A stretch of 64,000 bases of DNA from Acidobacteriota bacterium (lineage in GTDB: Bacteria; Acidobacteriota; Vicinamibacteria; Fen-336): contig JAJDNS010000184.1 of NCBI GenBank assembly GCA_022340585.1, positions 1 through 64,000 of the forward strand, read 5' to 3'. Within the stretch, counting starts at the first letter, position 1. Every line of letters starts with the position of its first letter. Of the stretch, positions 39,143-47,841 are shown piece after piece. Made by a program: the position numbers and the translations under genes. A model generated the notes under the pieces. The model worked only from the letters and a program-made list of their open reading frames with translations. It did not search any database and was not told the origin of the DNA.

Positions 39143-39831
39143 CGACTGCGCGGGTCCACGTCCGGCGCGGCCGACACGGCCTCGAGCTCCGCGTGGACGG
39201 CACCCTCGCCTCGCTCCACCGTCCCGGGGGAAGAGTGACCGGGGTCGTGTGGTGGGCCCTGGCTGCCCCTGTCATCCTGCTCCCGCCCCGACCCCGGAGG
39301 CGGGCGCTCGTGCTCGGCCTGGGCGGGGGCTCGGTGGCGTGCGCGCTACGGGCGCTCGCGCCGGAGGTGGAGATCGTCGGCATCGAGAGGGACGAGGTGG
39401 TCGTCGACGCCGCGCGACGTCATCTCGACCTGGACAGCCTCGGCGTGGAGATCCTGGTTCTCGATGCCCGCGACTACCTGGCCCGGGAAAGGCGAAGGTT
39501 CGACCTGATCATCGAAGATCTCTTCGTCGGCCCTTCGCGCTCTGTCCGCAAGCCAGAGTGGCTGCTCGACGAGGCATATCCTGCCATCGGGGCCCGGCTC
39601 CGGCCCGGGGGGATCGTGAGCGCGAACACCATCCACGAGATGCCCGCCCTCGTCCGGGCCCTGCGACCCCTCGCGCGGCCCATCGTGTCGCTCGACGTGC
39701 GTGGCTACTGGAACCGCGTGGTCGTGGGCGGGAGAGACCTGCCGGCACCGCGAGCGTTGCGGCGGATCATGGAACGTCATCCATCGCTGGCCCCTCTAGT
39801 GGGCCAGCTCGCCCTTCGCCGCCGAGGATGA
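39139..39831 (+). CDS. Spermidine synthase-like class I SAM-dependent methyltransferase fold protein
   Basis: The roughly 230-residue protein has the nucleotide-binding motif ALVLGLGGGSVACALRAL, an acidic VGIERDEVVVDAARRHL loop, LDARDYLA and DLIIEDLFVG, as in spermidine synthases and related enzymes. The N-terminal beta segment (RHGLELRVDGTLASLHRP) is typical and lies upstream of GTG 39193, so the start must be earlier. The only candidate is CTG 39139, just after GAGGAG. Aminopropyl transfer cannot be confirmed; a methyltransferase role is equally possible. Confidence 0.75.
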   Translation: MTTARVHVRRGRHGLELRVDGTLASLHRPGGRVTGVVWWALAAPVILLPPRPRRRALVLGLGGGSVACALRALAPEVEIVGIERDEVVVDAARRHLDLDSLGVEILVLDARDYLARERRRFDLIIEDLFVGPSRSVRKPEWLLDEAYPAIGARLRPGGIVSANTIHEMPALVRALRPLARPIVSLDVRGYWNRVVVGGRDLPAPRALRRIMERHPSLAPLVGQLALRRRG

Positions 39832-39915
39832 GCTGCGCCGACGGAAGCGCGCTCCGGTGCGAATCTCGGCGCTCCGCGCCCTCGAAGAGACGCGGGCCCG
39901 CCTCGACCCGGCTCC

Positions 39916-41073
39916 TCACGGGCCGTGTCGCGGTGTCAGCAGGCTCGCGTACAGAGCCTCGAAACGTCGAGCCATCGTCCGCGCCGAGAACAGGCTCTCG
40001 ACCCTGGCCCGACCCGATGCGCCCATGCTCCGGGCGCGGGCCGGGTCCAGAAGCACCGCCTCGATCGCCTCGGCCAGGCGCTCCGGATCCCGTGGAGGGA
40101 CCAGGAGCCCGGTGACGCCGTCCTCGACCGTCTCCGGGTTGCCGCCGACGTCGGTCGCGACGACGGGTCGGCTGGCCGCCATCGCCTCCAGGATGGCGTT
40201 CGATTGCCCCTCGGAGACGGACGAGAGAACGAAGAGATCGATCTGGCCGAGCAACGGGGCCACGTTCGCCTGCCAGCCGAGGAACACCGTCCGGTCGGCG
40301 ATGCCCAGCCGGCGGGCGGTCTCTTCCAGCTCCCCGCGCCGGGGCCCGTCTCCCAGGAGCAGGCAGCGAAGGTCCGGGATCCTCGGGGCGAGGCGAGCCA
40401 CCGCCCCGAACAGGTACTCGTGTCCCTTCACTGGCCTCAGGCCGGCGGTCATGGCCAGGACGGGGCCAACCCCGGGCGGACGGCTCCACGGTGCCGCTCC
40501 CGACCGGGCCCGGTCGAACGCTTCGAGCTCGATCCCGTTCTGAATGGCGACCACGCGGTCGGGTGGCAGTCCCTCGCGCGTGATGCTGTGAGTGCGCACC
40601 CTCTCGGAGACCGCGACCACACGGTCCGCGAAGAGATTGGTCACACGGGTCGCCAGCAGGTGACGCCTCGACTCCCACCAGGCCATATCCCGCCGGCTCG
40701 AGATGAGCACTCCCGTCCGCGCGAGAGCAGCCAGGAGGGTGCCGTAGAGGTTCGGGCTGAACAGGTAGGTGTGGAGGATGTCCGGCCGGAGACGGCCCAG
40801 GCGCCGTGACAGCGGCAGCAGGGAGAGGAGCGCTCGTGCGCCCACGATGCTCTCCCCCGGAAAGCCGAGGTCCTCCACCGGGATGCCCAGCGCCTCGAAC
40901 TCCGGGACGAGGTCGCCGGCCTTCTCCAGGCACCAGACCGATGGTTCGACGTGGGTCCGGTCGATGTTCCGGAGCAGGGCGAGGAGATGGCGCTGGGCTC
41001 CACCCCGTCCGAGACCGTCGATGAGGTAGACGACACGGATCGCGCCCACGCCGTCGAGCCCCTGGCTACTCAT
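39916..41073 (-). CDS. GT4 family glycosyltransferase
   Basis: The 385-residue enzyme is a GT-B fold retaining transferase: N-terminal VVYLIDGLGRGGAQRHLLALL, sugar-nucleotide half with LGDGPRRGELEETA, and the E-x7-E motif SEGQSNAILEAMAASRPVVATDVGGNPE. It adds a sugar to a lipid-linked or polymer acceptor at the cytoplasmic face. It is the last gene of the exopolysaccharide locus, overlapping the preceding acyltransferase gene by eight bases. The 84-base gap to the convergent methyltransferase gene contains short GGCGC/GCGCC inverted repeats. Confidence 0.93.
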   Translation of the reverse strand: MSSQGLDGVGAIRVVYLIDGLGRGGAQRHLLALLRNIDRTHVEPSVWCLEKAGDLVPEFEALGIPVEDLGFPGESIVGARALLSLLPLSRRLGRLRPDILHTYLFSPNLYGTLLAALARTGVLISSRRDMAWWESRRHLLATRVTNLFADRVVAVSERVRTHSITREGLPPDRVVAIQNGIELEAFDRARSGAAPWSRPPGVGPVLAMTAGLRPVKGHEYLFGAVARLAPRIPDLRCLLLGDGPRRGELEETARRLGIADRTVFLGWQANVAPLLGQIDLFVLSSVSEGQSNAILEAMAASRPVVATDVGGNPETVEDGVTGLLVPPRDPERLAEAIEAVLLDPARARSMGASGRARVESLFSARTMARRFEALYASLLTPRHGP

Positions 41074-42223
41074 CCTCGAGCCCCTCCGGGGCGAGGGACT
41101 TCAGGAGGCGCAGGATGCGCCGGGGCAGGAGGGCTCGCAGGGCCTGACGCCCTCGCTCCTCCATCCGTGCGGCCGCCCAGGTGATCCGCCCGCGCGGGTG
41201 TCGCGCCCCGACCTCGAGACCGCCGTTCGTCCGCGTCCCGGTGGCCCAGCGCAGCTTGTGCGGGCTCGTGCCCCGCAGCAGGTTGAGCTCCCGGCCGTCC
41301 TTGACCGCTCTTTCGACACAGAGCGCGAGGGCCAGGGCCCCGACGCCAAACCGGCCCCAGCTGAGATTGAAGGTCGGCAGGTAGCCGAAGAAGCGGTCGT
41401 CGAAGCGGAACCCGTAGCGCATGGCCACCACCTCCTCGCCCACCCGCAGCTCGGTGAGATCGAGCCAGCCCTGCTCGAGGAACGCCCGCATCACGTCCCG
41501 ATGGAAGGCGATGAACGTCTCACGGCTGAAGCCACCCCGCGTGCCCCAACGCCGCTGGTGCTGCGTCACGAAGCGGTCGAACGCCCTCGCGAGGTCGGGT
41601 GCCGTCTCGACCGGCGTGAGTCGAACCGGGCCCTCTCCGGAGAGCCGCTTCATCTGCTGCTTGAGGTGCCGTCGCACGCTCTTCCCGCGGGTGCGGAGGA
41701 AGTCGTCCCAGCCGCCGCTCCAGCTCACGTAGGGACAGACGCTGTGCTCGTAGGAGAGCGCCGGGAGACCCTTCCCCCGGGCGAGGTCGGCGAGGGTGGA
41801 GAGGGTCGGCGACGCGGTCGGCACGCTGCTCAGCGACAGGAGATCCCAGGAGGCCTCTCGTTCCACGAGGGCGGCAAACACCCGTTCCGCCACCTCGACC
41901 TCCCGATCCGGCTCGGAGACGAAGTCGAGATAGTCGGAGCAGACCTCGTTGCTGCCGAGAAAGCCGACACGCCGCAGGGGGAGAACGCCCCCGGCTCGGG
42001 GCCTCGATATGGCGAGCGGAGCCACTCCGACCATCCGTCCCTCGCCGTCCCGACAGCCCAGGATGAGCGGCTCGAGGTCCGCCCCATAGTGGCGCCACCA
42101 GAGGCTCATCCACTCCCATGTGAGAAACGGGGTCCGGGCCCGGCTACGACGGAGAAGGTCGCCCCACTCCTCGCGCAGCCCGGGCGGGTCGCCTGAGAGG
42201 TCGAGCAGCTCCACGCTCAGCAT
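41066..42223 (-). CDS. CelD/BcsL-like GNAT-fold acyltransferase
   Basis: The 385-residue protein has the FemAB/CelD layout: an N-terminal half with FLTWEWMSLWWRHYG, a KSVRRHLKQQMKRL basic helix and a C-terminal GNAT half with ELRVGEEVVAMRYGFRFDDRFFGYLPTFN. Such proteins acylate sugars or transfer aminoacyl groups during polysaccharide assembly. Start ATG 42223 gives MLSVELLDL. It is one of two such genes flanking a lipoprotein propeller gene, so the three probably form a modification module. Confidence 0.87.
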   Translation of the reverse strand: MLSVELLDLSGDPPGLREEWGDLLRRSRARTPFLTWEWMSLWWRHYGADLEPLILGCRDGEGRMVGVAPLAISRPRAGGVLPLRRVGFLGSNEVCSDYLDFVSEPDREVEVAERVFAALVEREASWDLLSLSSVPTASPTLSTLADLARGKGLPALSYEHSVCPYVSWSGGWDDFLRTRGKSVRRHLKQQMKRLSGEGPVRLTPVETAPDLARAFDRFVTQHQRRWGTRGGFSRETFIAFHRDVMRAFLEQGWLDLTELRVGEEVVAMRYGFRFDDRFFGYLPTFNLSWGRFGVGALALALCVERAVKDGRELNLLRGTSPHKLRWATGTRTNGGLEVGARHPRGRITWAAARMEERGRQALRALLPRRILRLLKSLAPEGLEDE

Positions 42224-42239
42224 CGAGTCGAATCTCCGA

Positions 42240-43565
42240 TCAGGGCTTCGCCCGAGACGGGCCGTAGGCGGGCAGCTCGACGACGAAGGTGTCGACGGTC
42301 GTCCCACCGCCCCAGTCGCTGGCGAAGACGAGGCGCGTACCGCTCGGGCTGATCCCCACGTGGGGCTCGGCCCAGTAGTCCCAGTGGCCCGAATGCGACC
42401 AGCTGCGATGGTGGGCCACGCGGCAGACGGTGCCGGTGTCGACGTTGGCCAGGAGGAGCTCCTGGCACAGGAGGCAGGAGTCCGTGGGATCGCCGACGAC
42501 CGAGACCGCGAACCAGCCCGGCGGCCCGTTCCGGACCAGCCCGGAGACATGGGTGCCGGAGGGCGGGTAGGGCCAGCCGGTTGCCTGGGAGATGATCGGC
42601 CGCTTTCTCCCCGTCGTCAGGTCATGGACGATGAGCGACCCCGCGGGCGAGCCATCGAAGTCGACGGCCCCGAGCACGGGGCCGGAGGCGCTCCGACCGA
42701 GGCAGGAGTGCTCATAGGGGTTGGCGACATCCAGCGTGCGCGCGGGCTTCAGCTCCCGGTCGAGAACCCTCCCGTTGTGGTAGGCCAGGCTGCCGTCGAA
42801 GGTGGCGGCGGGAGCGGTGTGGCTCTGGTCGTGGAAGATGCCGAGCACCTCGTTCGTAGGAATCGAGTAGAGGAACTTCGTGGGCCCACAACGCAGACCG
42901 ATCACGCGCTCCGGTCCCCAGCTCATGTCCTGGGGATCGGCCCCGGTCGACAGGGGGTAGTCCCAGCCCGAGGGACAGTCGGTCGGGGGACCGCCGAAGT
43001 GGCGGACGAGCTCGCTGCTCCCCTGCGAGACGCGGTATCGCATGAAGCGCGGCTCCGCCTTGTAGTTGGAGGGATAGTACAGGACGTCGGGATCGACCGG
43101 GTCCCAGTAGACCTGCTCGAGGTCCGTGGGCGACTCGAGATCCATTCGGCCGCGAAAGGCGTACGTGTGCCCGTCGTAGAGCTCGAACCCGGCGCCCCGG
43201 TGCCAGAGCAGGAGCAGCGACTCGTCGGCGTTCCACGCCTGGGTCGTCGAGTACACGGGCTTCACCACCGCGCCCTCACCTTCGCTCGGAGACACATCGG
43301 TGATGCGAACGATGCGGGTGCCGAAGGCAGGATCGGTGATCGGCGTTCGAAGGGGGGGACGCTCCAGCGGCGTCACCGCTCGCGGGCGCTTGTCCTGCAC
43401 GAGCCCGGCGCACAGGTCGGGGCCCTCGCCCGCCCCGGACGGCGCCGCGGCGGGAGACTCTTCGGGAGGTGCCATGGAGTCGGCGGCGCCTCCACACGAG
43501 CCCACGGCCGTCAGCGCGATCAGAATCAGCGCGGTCTTGATGGCCTGAACCTTGTTAATCGACAT
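42240..43565 (-). CDS. Lipoprotein with beta-propeller (WD40/PD40-like) repeats
   Basis: The 441-residue product begins MSINKVQAIKTALILIALTAVGSC with lipobox VGSC, then a Pro/Ala linker and a seven-bladed-looking propeller: blades start with phrases such as TQAWNADESLLLLWH, WDPVDPDVLYYPS, DPQDMSWGPERVIG and EPHVGISPSGTRLVFASDW. Oligogalacturonate-lyase-like and TolB-type propellers look alike. It may bind or trim the exported polysaccharide on the membrane surface. No catalytic residues were recognised. It lies eight bases after one acyltransferase gene and 16 before another. Confidence 0.8.
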   Translation of the reverse strand: MSINKVQAIKTALILIALTAVGSCGGAADSMAPPEESPAAAPSGAGEGPDLCAGLVQDKRPRAVTPLERPPLRTPITDPAFGTRIVRITDVSPSEGEGAVVKPVYSTTQAWNADESLLLLWHRGAGFELYDGHTYAFRGRMDLESPTDLEQVYWDPVDPDVLYYPSNYKAEPRFMRYRVSQGSSELVRHFGGPPTDCPSGWDYPLSTGADPQDMSWGPERVIGLRCGPTKFLYSIPTNEVLGIFHDQSHTAPAATFDGSLAYHNGRVLDRELKPARTLDVANPYEHSCLGRSASGPVLGAVDFDGSPAGSLIVHDLTTGRKRPIISQATGWPYPPSGTHVSGLVRNGPPGWFAVSVVGDPTDSCLLCQELLLANVDTGTVCRVAHHRSWSHSGHWDYWAEPHVGISPSGTRLVFASDWGGGTTVDTFVVELPAYGPSRAKP

Positions 43566-43573
43566 GACCTTCC

Positions 43574-44872
43574 TCACTCTCCCAGCAGGCGTCGCTTGAG
43601 GGTTCGCAGGGCCGTTGAGCGACGCAGGAAAAGGCGCAGGCGCCCCTGCAGGAGGTAGGCGAGGCGGCCCCGGGGGCTGTCCGCATACAGCCGCAAGCTG
43701 ACGTGCTCGAGACCCTCCTCGCTCCACCGCAGCTTGTAGGTGGAGGGCGGTGGCAGCATGTCGTAGGCAGTGATGTTCGGTGCCCGGAAGAGGTCCTCGA
43801 GCGTCACCATCTGCTGGGCAAAGCCGGGGGCGAGGAGGGCGTGCTCCTCGTCGTAGGCCGTCTTCATGGCGTAGCAGACCCCACCGTCCAGGATGCACAG
43901 GTCCCAGCAGATCAGCCGGTCGCCGAGGCGAAGCGTGTACTGCCGCAGGATCTTCGTGCCCTCGAGGCGCCGCACGAGCCCGCGGTAGAAGGCGGTCTCG
44001 TCGGCGCGCGCGAGAATGGCCGTCCCGCCTTCTCCCTTCCAGCCGCGCGATTCGAGGGTCAGGCCCTCCTCCAGAATCCGGCGGGCCCGATCGGCTCCGG
44101 TGATCGTCTCGAAGGTCGCTCCCGCCTCCGAGCACCGCCGGCGGCATCGTCGGAGCGACGAACGGAAGCTCTTCGACAGCCCCCGGAAGTAGGTCTCCCA
44201 CTCGCCCTCGACCGACACGCGGGGGGAGAGGCGCTCGTTCTCCCGGCCCACCTTCATCCCGCGCCGCTTCGCGACGCGCTCGAGAGCGCTCAAGCTGGCC
44301 GAGGCCTTCGGCAGGTCCTTGAAGAAGAGGGTGTCGGGCGACGGGTGCGTGGACAGGAGGTGCCCGAGCAGGCCGGCCACGAAGGGATCGGGCTCCTCGT
44401 CCGGAGGGAGCAGAAGCTCGTAACTCGGCGTGTGGAGATTGGCGGCGCCCTCCACGCTGTGGAGAGGGACGCTCCAGAGCCTCCGCCGGTGAGCCACCAG
44501 CGGGGCCGCCGCTACCGGCGTGCCCCCTTCCCAGGCGAGCACGAGCTTCACCCCCACCGGCCCGGGAGCGAACGCCTCCCACCAGGCGTCCAGCCAGTCG
44601 TGGGAGACGAAGGGCGTCGGCTCCGGGTGGCGGGCGACCAGCTGGTCCCAGGCCTCCCGCAGCGCCCGGAACCTCTCGAGATCGCGGATCTCCTCGATCC
44701 TCACCCCAGACCGCCCCCCGGCAAGATCCGCGCTCGGTGGCTTCACCGGAGCCCCGGAGCCGGGTTTCGCGCCCGGCGTGGGGGGACCCTCGAGGGGGGG
44801 ATCGCAAGACCCTCGCAGGTCCGGCCGTCCTGGCGTGGGCGGCGCCGGCGTTTCAACGTGGGAAAGAACCAT
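43574..44872 (-). CDS. CelD/BcsL-like GNAT-fold acyltransferase
   Basis: The 432-residue protein has a Pro-rich N-terminal 50 residues, then a FemAB/CelD-type fold with FVSHDWLDAWWEAF, a basic SKSFRSSLRRCRRRC helix and a GNAT half (LRLGDRLICWDLCILDGGVCYAMKTAYDEE). It is a paralogue of the acyltransferase at 41066-42223. ATG 44872 (MVLSHVET) is preferred. A 195-base gap with a TATAAT at 45021-45016 separates it from ydcF, so an internal promoter may drive these last four genes. Confidence 0.85.
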   Translation of the reverse strand: MVLSHVETPAPPTPGRPDLRGSCDPPLEGPPTPGAKPGSGAPVKPPSADLAGGRSGVRIEEIRDLERFRALREAWDQLVARHPEPTPFVSHDWLDAWWEAFAPGPVGVKLVLAWEGGTPVAAAPLVAHRRRLWSVPLHSVEGAANLHTPSYELLLPPDEEPDPFVAGLLGHLLSTHPSPDTLFFKDLPKASASLSALERVAKRRGMKVGRENERLSPRVSVEGEWETYFRGLSKSFRSSLRRCRRRCSEAGATFETITGADRARRILEEGLTLESRGWKGEGGTAILARADETAFYRGLVRRLEGTKILRQYTLRLGDRLICWDLCILDGGVCYAMKTAYDEEHALLAPGFAQQMVTLEDLFRAPNITAYDMLPPPSTYKLRWSEEGLEHVSLRLYADSPRGRLAYLLQGRLRLFLRRSTALRTLKRRLLGE

Positions 44873-45015
44873 CACTCCCTTCCAGACAAGGACGACGCCG
44901 TCAGGTGGGCCAACCCCCGGGGACCGGGAGTTCCCACTCGGGTCGCGGGGACGCACGGCCTTCGAAGGAGTCGACCCCGGCCCATCCATGGGTTCTTGAC
45001 GAGAGGGAGATCTCG

Positions 45016-45021
45016 ATTATA
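45016..45021 (-). promoter_or_regulatory. Internal -10 (TATAAT) in the exopolysaccharide locus
   Basis: TGTATAATCG on the minus strand places TATAAT at 45021-45016, with a predicted leader of about 135 bases before ATG 44872. No clear -35 was found. This is the largest gap within the locus. Confidence 0.5.
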
Positions 45022-45067
45022 CACGTCCCACCTTCCCCTCCTGTGGGCGATCTCACTCGGATCCCCT

Positions 45068-45847
45068 TCACGTCAGGCGACCCGAGATCCGGTACCAGAC
45101 GAGGGCCATGGCCTCTCGAATCGCGGCGGTGCTCCGGGCCAGCGCGCTGATCTGCGGGAAGAACCATGACCCCGGGTCGACCGGCACCTGCTTCCAGTCG
45201 ACCGGGTGCGGGCAAACGGTCAGTCCCTGCCTCTCGAACGTGGCTGCGGCTCTCGGCATGTGGAGCGCCGAGGTCACCAGATGCACGCGGCCGATACCCC
45301 GCTCGTCGGCCCACTCGGCCACCCGCAACGCGCTCTCGTAGGTGGTGAGCGAGCCTCTCTCGAGGACGATTCGTTCCTCCGGAACCCCCAGTGAGACGGC
45401 CAGAGATCGCATGAGATCCGCTTCGGTGTCCGGCCCGCCCAATCCGCCACTGACCACCAGCAGCGACTCGGGGTCGCCCGCGGCCAGAGCCGCGGCAGCG
45501 GCGGTCCGGCGGAAGGTGGCTTCCTTGAGACCACCGATCGGCGGCTCGTCTCCCCTCACACCCCTCATGCCTCCGGCCAGGGCGACGACGATCTTCTGGC
45601 CCGCCCCCGGCCGACAGATCCGCGGAGAGTCCGGGTCCCCTTCCACGGCTCGCACCAGGAGGTTCGCCCCCAGAGGGGCGGCGAACCAGAAGTGGCTCAC
45701 GGTGAGACCGAGGGCGAGCCAGAGCGGCAGGCCCCGCACGCCGCGCCGCCAGAGAAGCCAGCACAGGAGGAGCAGCCCCCCCCCGGCGAGCGCGAGCGGC
45801 TCCAGTGCAGTGGCCATGAGTCCCGTTACCGCCTTGATCACGTGCAC
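45068..45847 (-). CDS. YdcF/ElyC family (DUF218) membrane protein
   Basis: The 259-residue protein has two N-terminal TM helices and a DUF218 domain with VVALAGGM, LLVVSGGLGG, ERIVLERGSLTTYESA and LVTSALHMPRA, as in SanA/ElyC/YdcF proteins. ElyC affects undecaprenyl-phosphate-dependent envelope polysaccharide assembly in E. coli, which fits this locus. It lies 17 bases after the fused GT4-deacetylase gene. Confidence 0.88.
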   Translation of the reverse strand: MHVIKAVTGLMATALEPLALAGGGLLLLCWLLWRRGVRGLPLWLALGLTVSHFWFAAPLGANLLVRAVEGDPDSPRICRPGAGQKIVVALAGGMRGVRGDEPPIGGLKEATFRRTAAAAALAAGDPESLLVVSGGLGGPDTEADLMRSLAVSLGVPEERIVLERGSLTTYESALRVAEWADERGIGRVHLVTSALHMPRAAATFERQGLTVCPHPVDWKQVPVDPGSWFFPQISALARSTAAIREAMALVWYRISGRLT

Positions 45848-45864
45848 TTCCTTCCCCCAGGGCG

Positions 45865-47841
45865 TCAGGCGCCGCGCGGGCGCACGCGCTGCCAGGCCCG
45901 GTGCCAGGCGTCGAAGCCACCTTCCAGCTTCATGCGGAAGTCGGCGAGGGTGTCGTCGCCGGAGACCTCGGTCCGCCGGAGGAGGAGTGGTTCGGTCTGG
46001 GGAAGATTGACCCCGGGGTAGACGGTCACGGCGGCTTCGAACCCCGCCTCCGCCACGGCCTTGCGAACGGAATCGCTCTCGCTACCCCGGGGGTAGCAGA
46101 AGACGCGAGGAGCGCGTCCCCGGTTCCGGAGAAACACCTCGCGGCACCCGGAGATCTCCTCGCGCAGCTCGCCGGGGTTCAGCGTCGCGAGCTCGCGATG
46201 GGTGTGCCCGTGACCACCCAGCTCGACGCCACGTGACTCGAGCTCCTTTGCCTGCGGCCAGTCCAACGCGCGATCGTAGGCGCAGCACCCCTCGTAGCGG
46301 TCAATGGTCGCGACCGCGCCCATGCGCCCCGTCACCAGGAAGACCGTGGCCGGGAAGCCCAACCGCTCGAGGACGGGAGCCGCGAACTCGAGGTTGTCCC
46401 GGTAGCCGTCGTCGAAGGTCAGGCCGGTCGCCCCGGGGGGGAGCGGAGGGCCGTCCCCGCGCAGCCGGGCCACGGCCTCGGCGACCGGGAGAATCGGGCG
46501 GCCCGATTCGGCGAGGTACTCCATCTGAGCTCGAAACTCCAGGGGATGCACGCTCATCCGGTCCCCGGGGTGCCGGTCGTTCACGCGATGGTAGGTGAGG
46601 ATGCGGAGAGACGGCTCGCGCGTCTTCCTGGCGAGGAGGTTCGCCGAGCGCGCCACCAGCCGCCGCGCGGCCCCGCGCGCGCCCGCCCCGGAGGGAACCG
46701 CCTTGAAGCGCGCGCGCGGCGAGCCGTCGCGCGGATGGAGCAGGTCGGCGTACAGGTCCTCGATTCCCTCCATCATCGCGGTGGAGGAGAAGCGCTCCCG
46801 AACCGTGCGGGCGGCCGCGGCGCCCAGGGCACGAGCCCGGCCGGGATCACCCAGGACGGCGGAGAGGCCCTCGGCGAGGGCACGTGGGTCACCCGCCGGA
46901 ACGAGCACCCCGTTGCGTCCATCCTCGATGACCTCGGGGTTGCCGCCGACGGAGGTGGCGACGATGGGACGCGCGGCCGCGCCCGCCTCGAGGAGGGCGA
47001 TCGAGAGCCCCTCCGCGTGCGACGGCAGCACGAAGACGTCGAGCGCCGAGAGCACCCGCGACACGTCTTCCCGCCGGCCGGCGAAGAGGACCCGACGCTC
47101 GAGACCCAGGTCGCTGACCCGCCGCTCCAGGGCCTCACGGGCAGGCCCCTCGCCCACGAGCACCACGCCGAGGTCCGGGTAGCACTCCGACAGGGCGCGG
47201 ATGGCCTCGAGCAGGACCTCCAGTCCCTTGCGCCGCTCGAGGCGGCCCACCGTGCCGACGAGCCGGCCGAAGCCCTCGGCCCCAAGCTCCCGGCGCACCG
47301 CGCGCGGGTCGACGGGCGCGGTGGCCTCGGGCGACGGGAGACCGTTGTGGACGGTCACCAGGCGCGGGACCGGCAACCCCAGGACGCGGGACAGGTCACG
47401 GGCGAGCGCCTCGCTGACCGGGACCCAGCGATCGGTGAGCGGAGCGAGGGCCCGATCCACGGTGCGGTGGAGGGCCGAGTCGAGGGAGAAGGCGCTGTGC
47501 TCGTGGACCACCATCGGCGGTCGACCGGCGAGGGCGGCGCCCAGACGGCCCCAGGTTGCGGCGGTGAACGCGTGCGTGTGCACGATGGCCGGGCGCTCCC
47601 GCCGCAGGAACCGCACCAGGCGGAGCAGGAGCGCGGGGTCGAAGCCCGGCTTCTTGGCGAAGTCGACGACCCTCACGCCCTCGGCCTCGAGCGCCTCGCC
47701 CCACCGGCCTCTTCGCACGAGGCAGCCGACGACGGGATCGAAGCGCCGCCGGTCGAGACGTCGCACCATCTCCAGCACCTGGCGCTCCGCACCACCGAGA
47801 TCGAGAGCCCAGATCAGGTGGAGGATCCGGGCCGGCGTCAC
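45865..47841 (-). CDS. Fusion protein: GT4 glycosyltransferase plus polysaccharide deacetylase (CE4)
   Basis: The 658-residue product joins two enzymes. Residues about 1-370 are a GT4 transferase (LIWALDLGGAERQVLEMV, TVGRLERRKGLEVLLEAI, EGLSIALLEAGAAARPIVATSVGGNPE). After an Arg/Ala-rich linker (about 370-405), residues about 410-640 are a NodB-type deacetylase (TYHRVND, LTFDDGYRDN with Asp477-Asp478, GGHGHTH with His544/His548, FCYPRG). No signal peptide or stop separates them, so the deacetylase half is cytoplasmic unless the protein is unusually exported. Start GTG 47841 overlaps the previous stop (GTGA). Confidence 0.92.
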   Translation of the reverse strand: MTPARILHLIWALDLGGAERQVLEMVRRLDRRRFDPVVGCLVRRGRWGEALEAEGVRVVDFAKKPGFDPALLLRLVRFLRRERPAIVHTHAFTAATWGRLGAALAGRPPMVVHEHSAFSLDSALHRTVDRALAPLTDRWVPVSEALARDLSRVLGLPVPRLVTVHNGLPSPEATAPVDPRAVRRELGAEGFGRLVGTVGRLERRKGLEVLLEAIRALSECYPDLGVVLVGEGPAREALERRVSDLGLERRVLFAGRREDVSRVLSALDVFVLPSHAEGLSIALLEAGAAARPIVATSVGGNPEVIEDGRNGVLVPAGDPRALAEGLSAVLGDPGRARALGAAAARTVRERFSSTAMMEGIEDLYADLLHPRDGSPRARFKAVPSGAGARGAARRLVARSANLLARKTREPSLRILTYHRVNDRHPGDRMSVHPLEFRAQMEYLAESGRPILPVAEAVARLRGDGPPLPPGATGLTFDDGYRDNLEFAAPVLERLGFPATVFLVTGRMGAVATIDRYEGCCAYDRALDWPQAKELESRGVELGGHGHTHRELATLNPGELREEISGCREVFLRNRGRAPRVFCYPRGSESDSVRKAVAEAGFEAAVTVYPGVNLPQTEPLLLRRTEVSGDDTLADFRMKLEGGFDAWHRAWQRVRPRGA

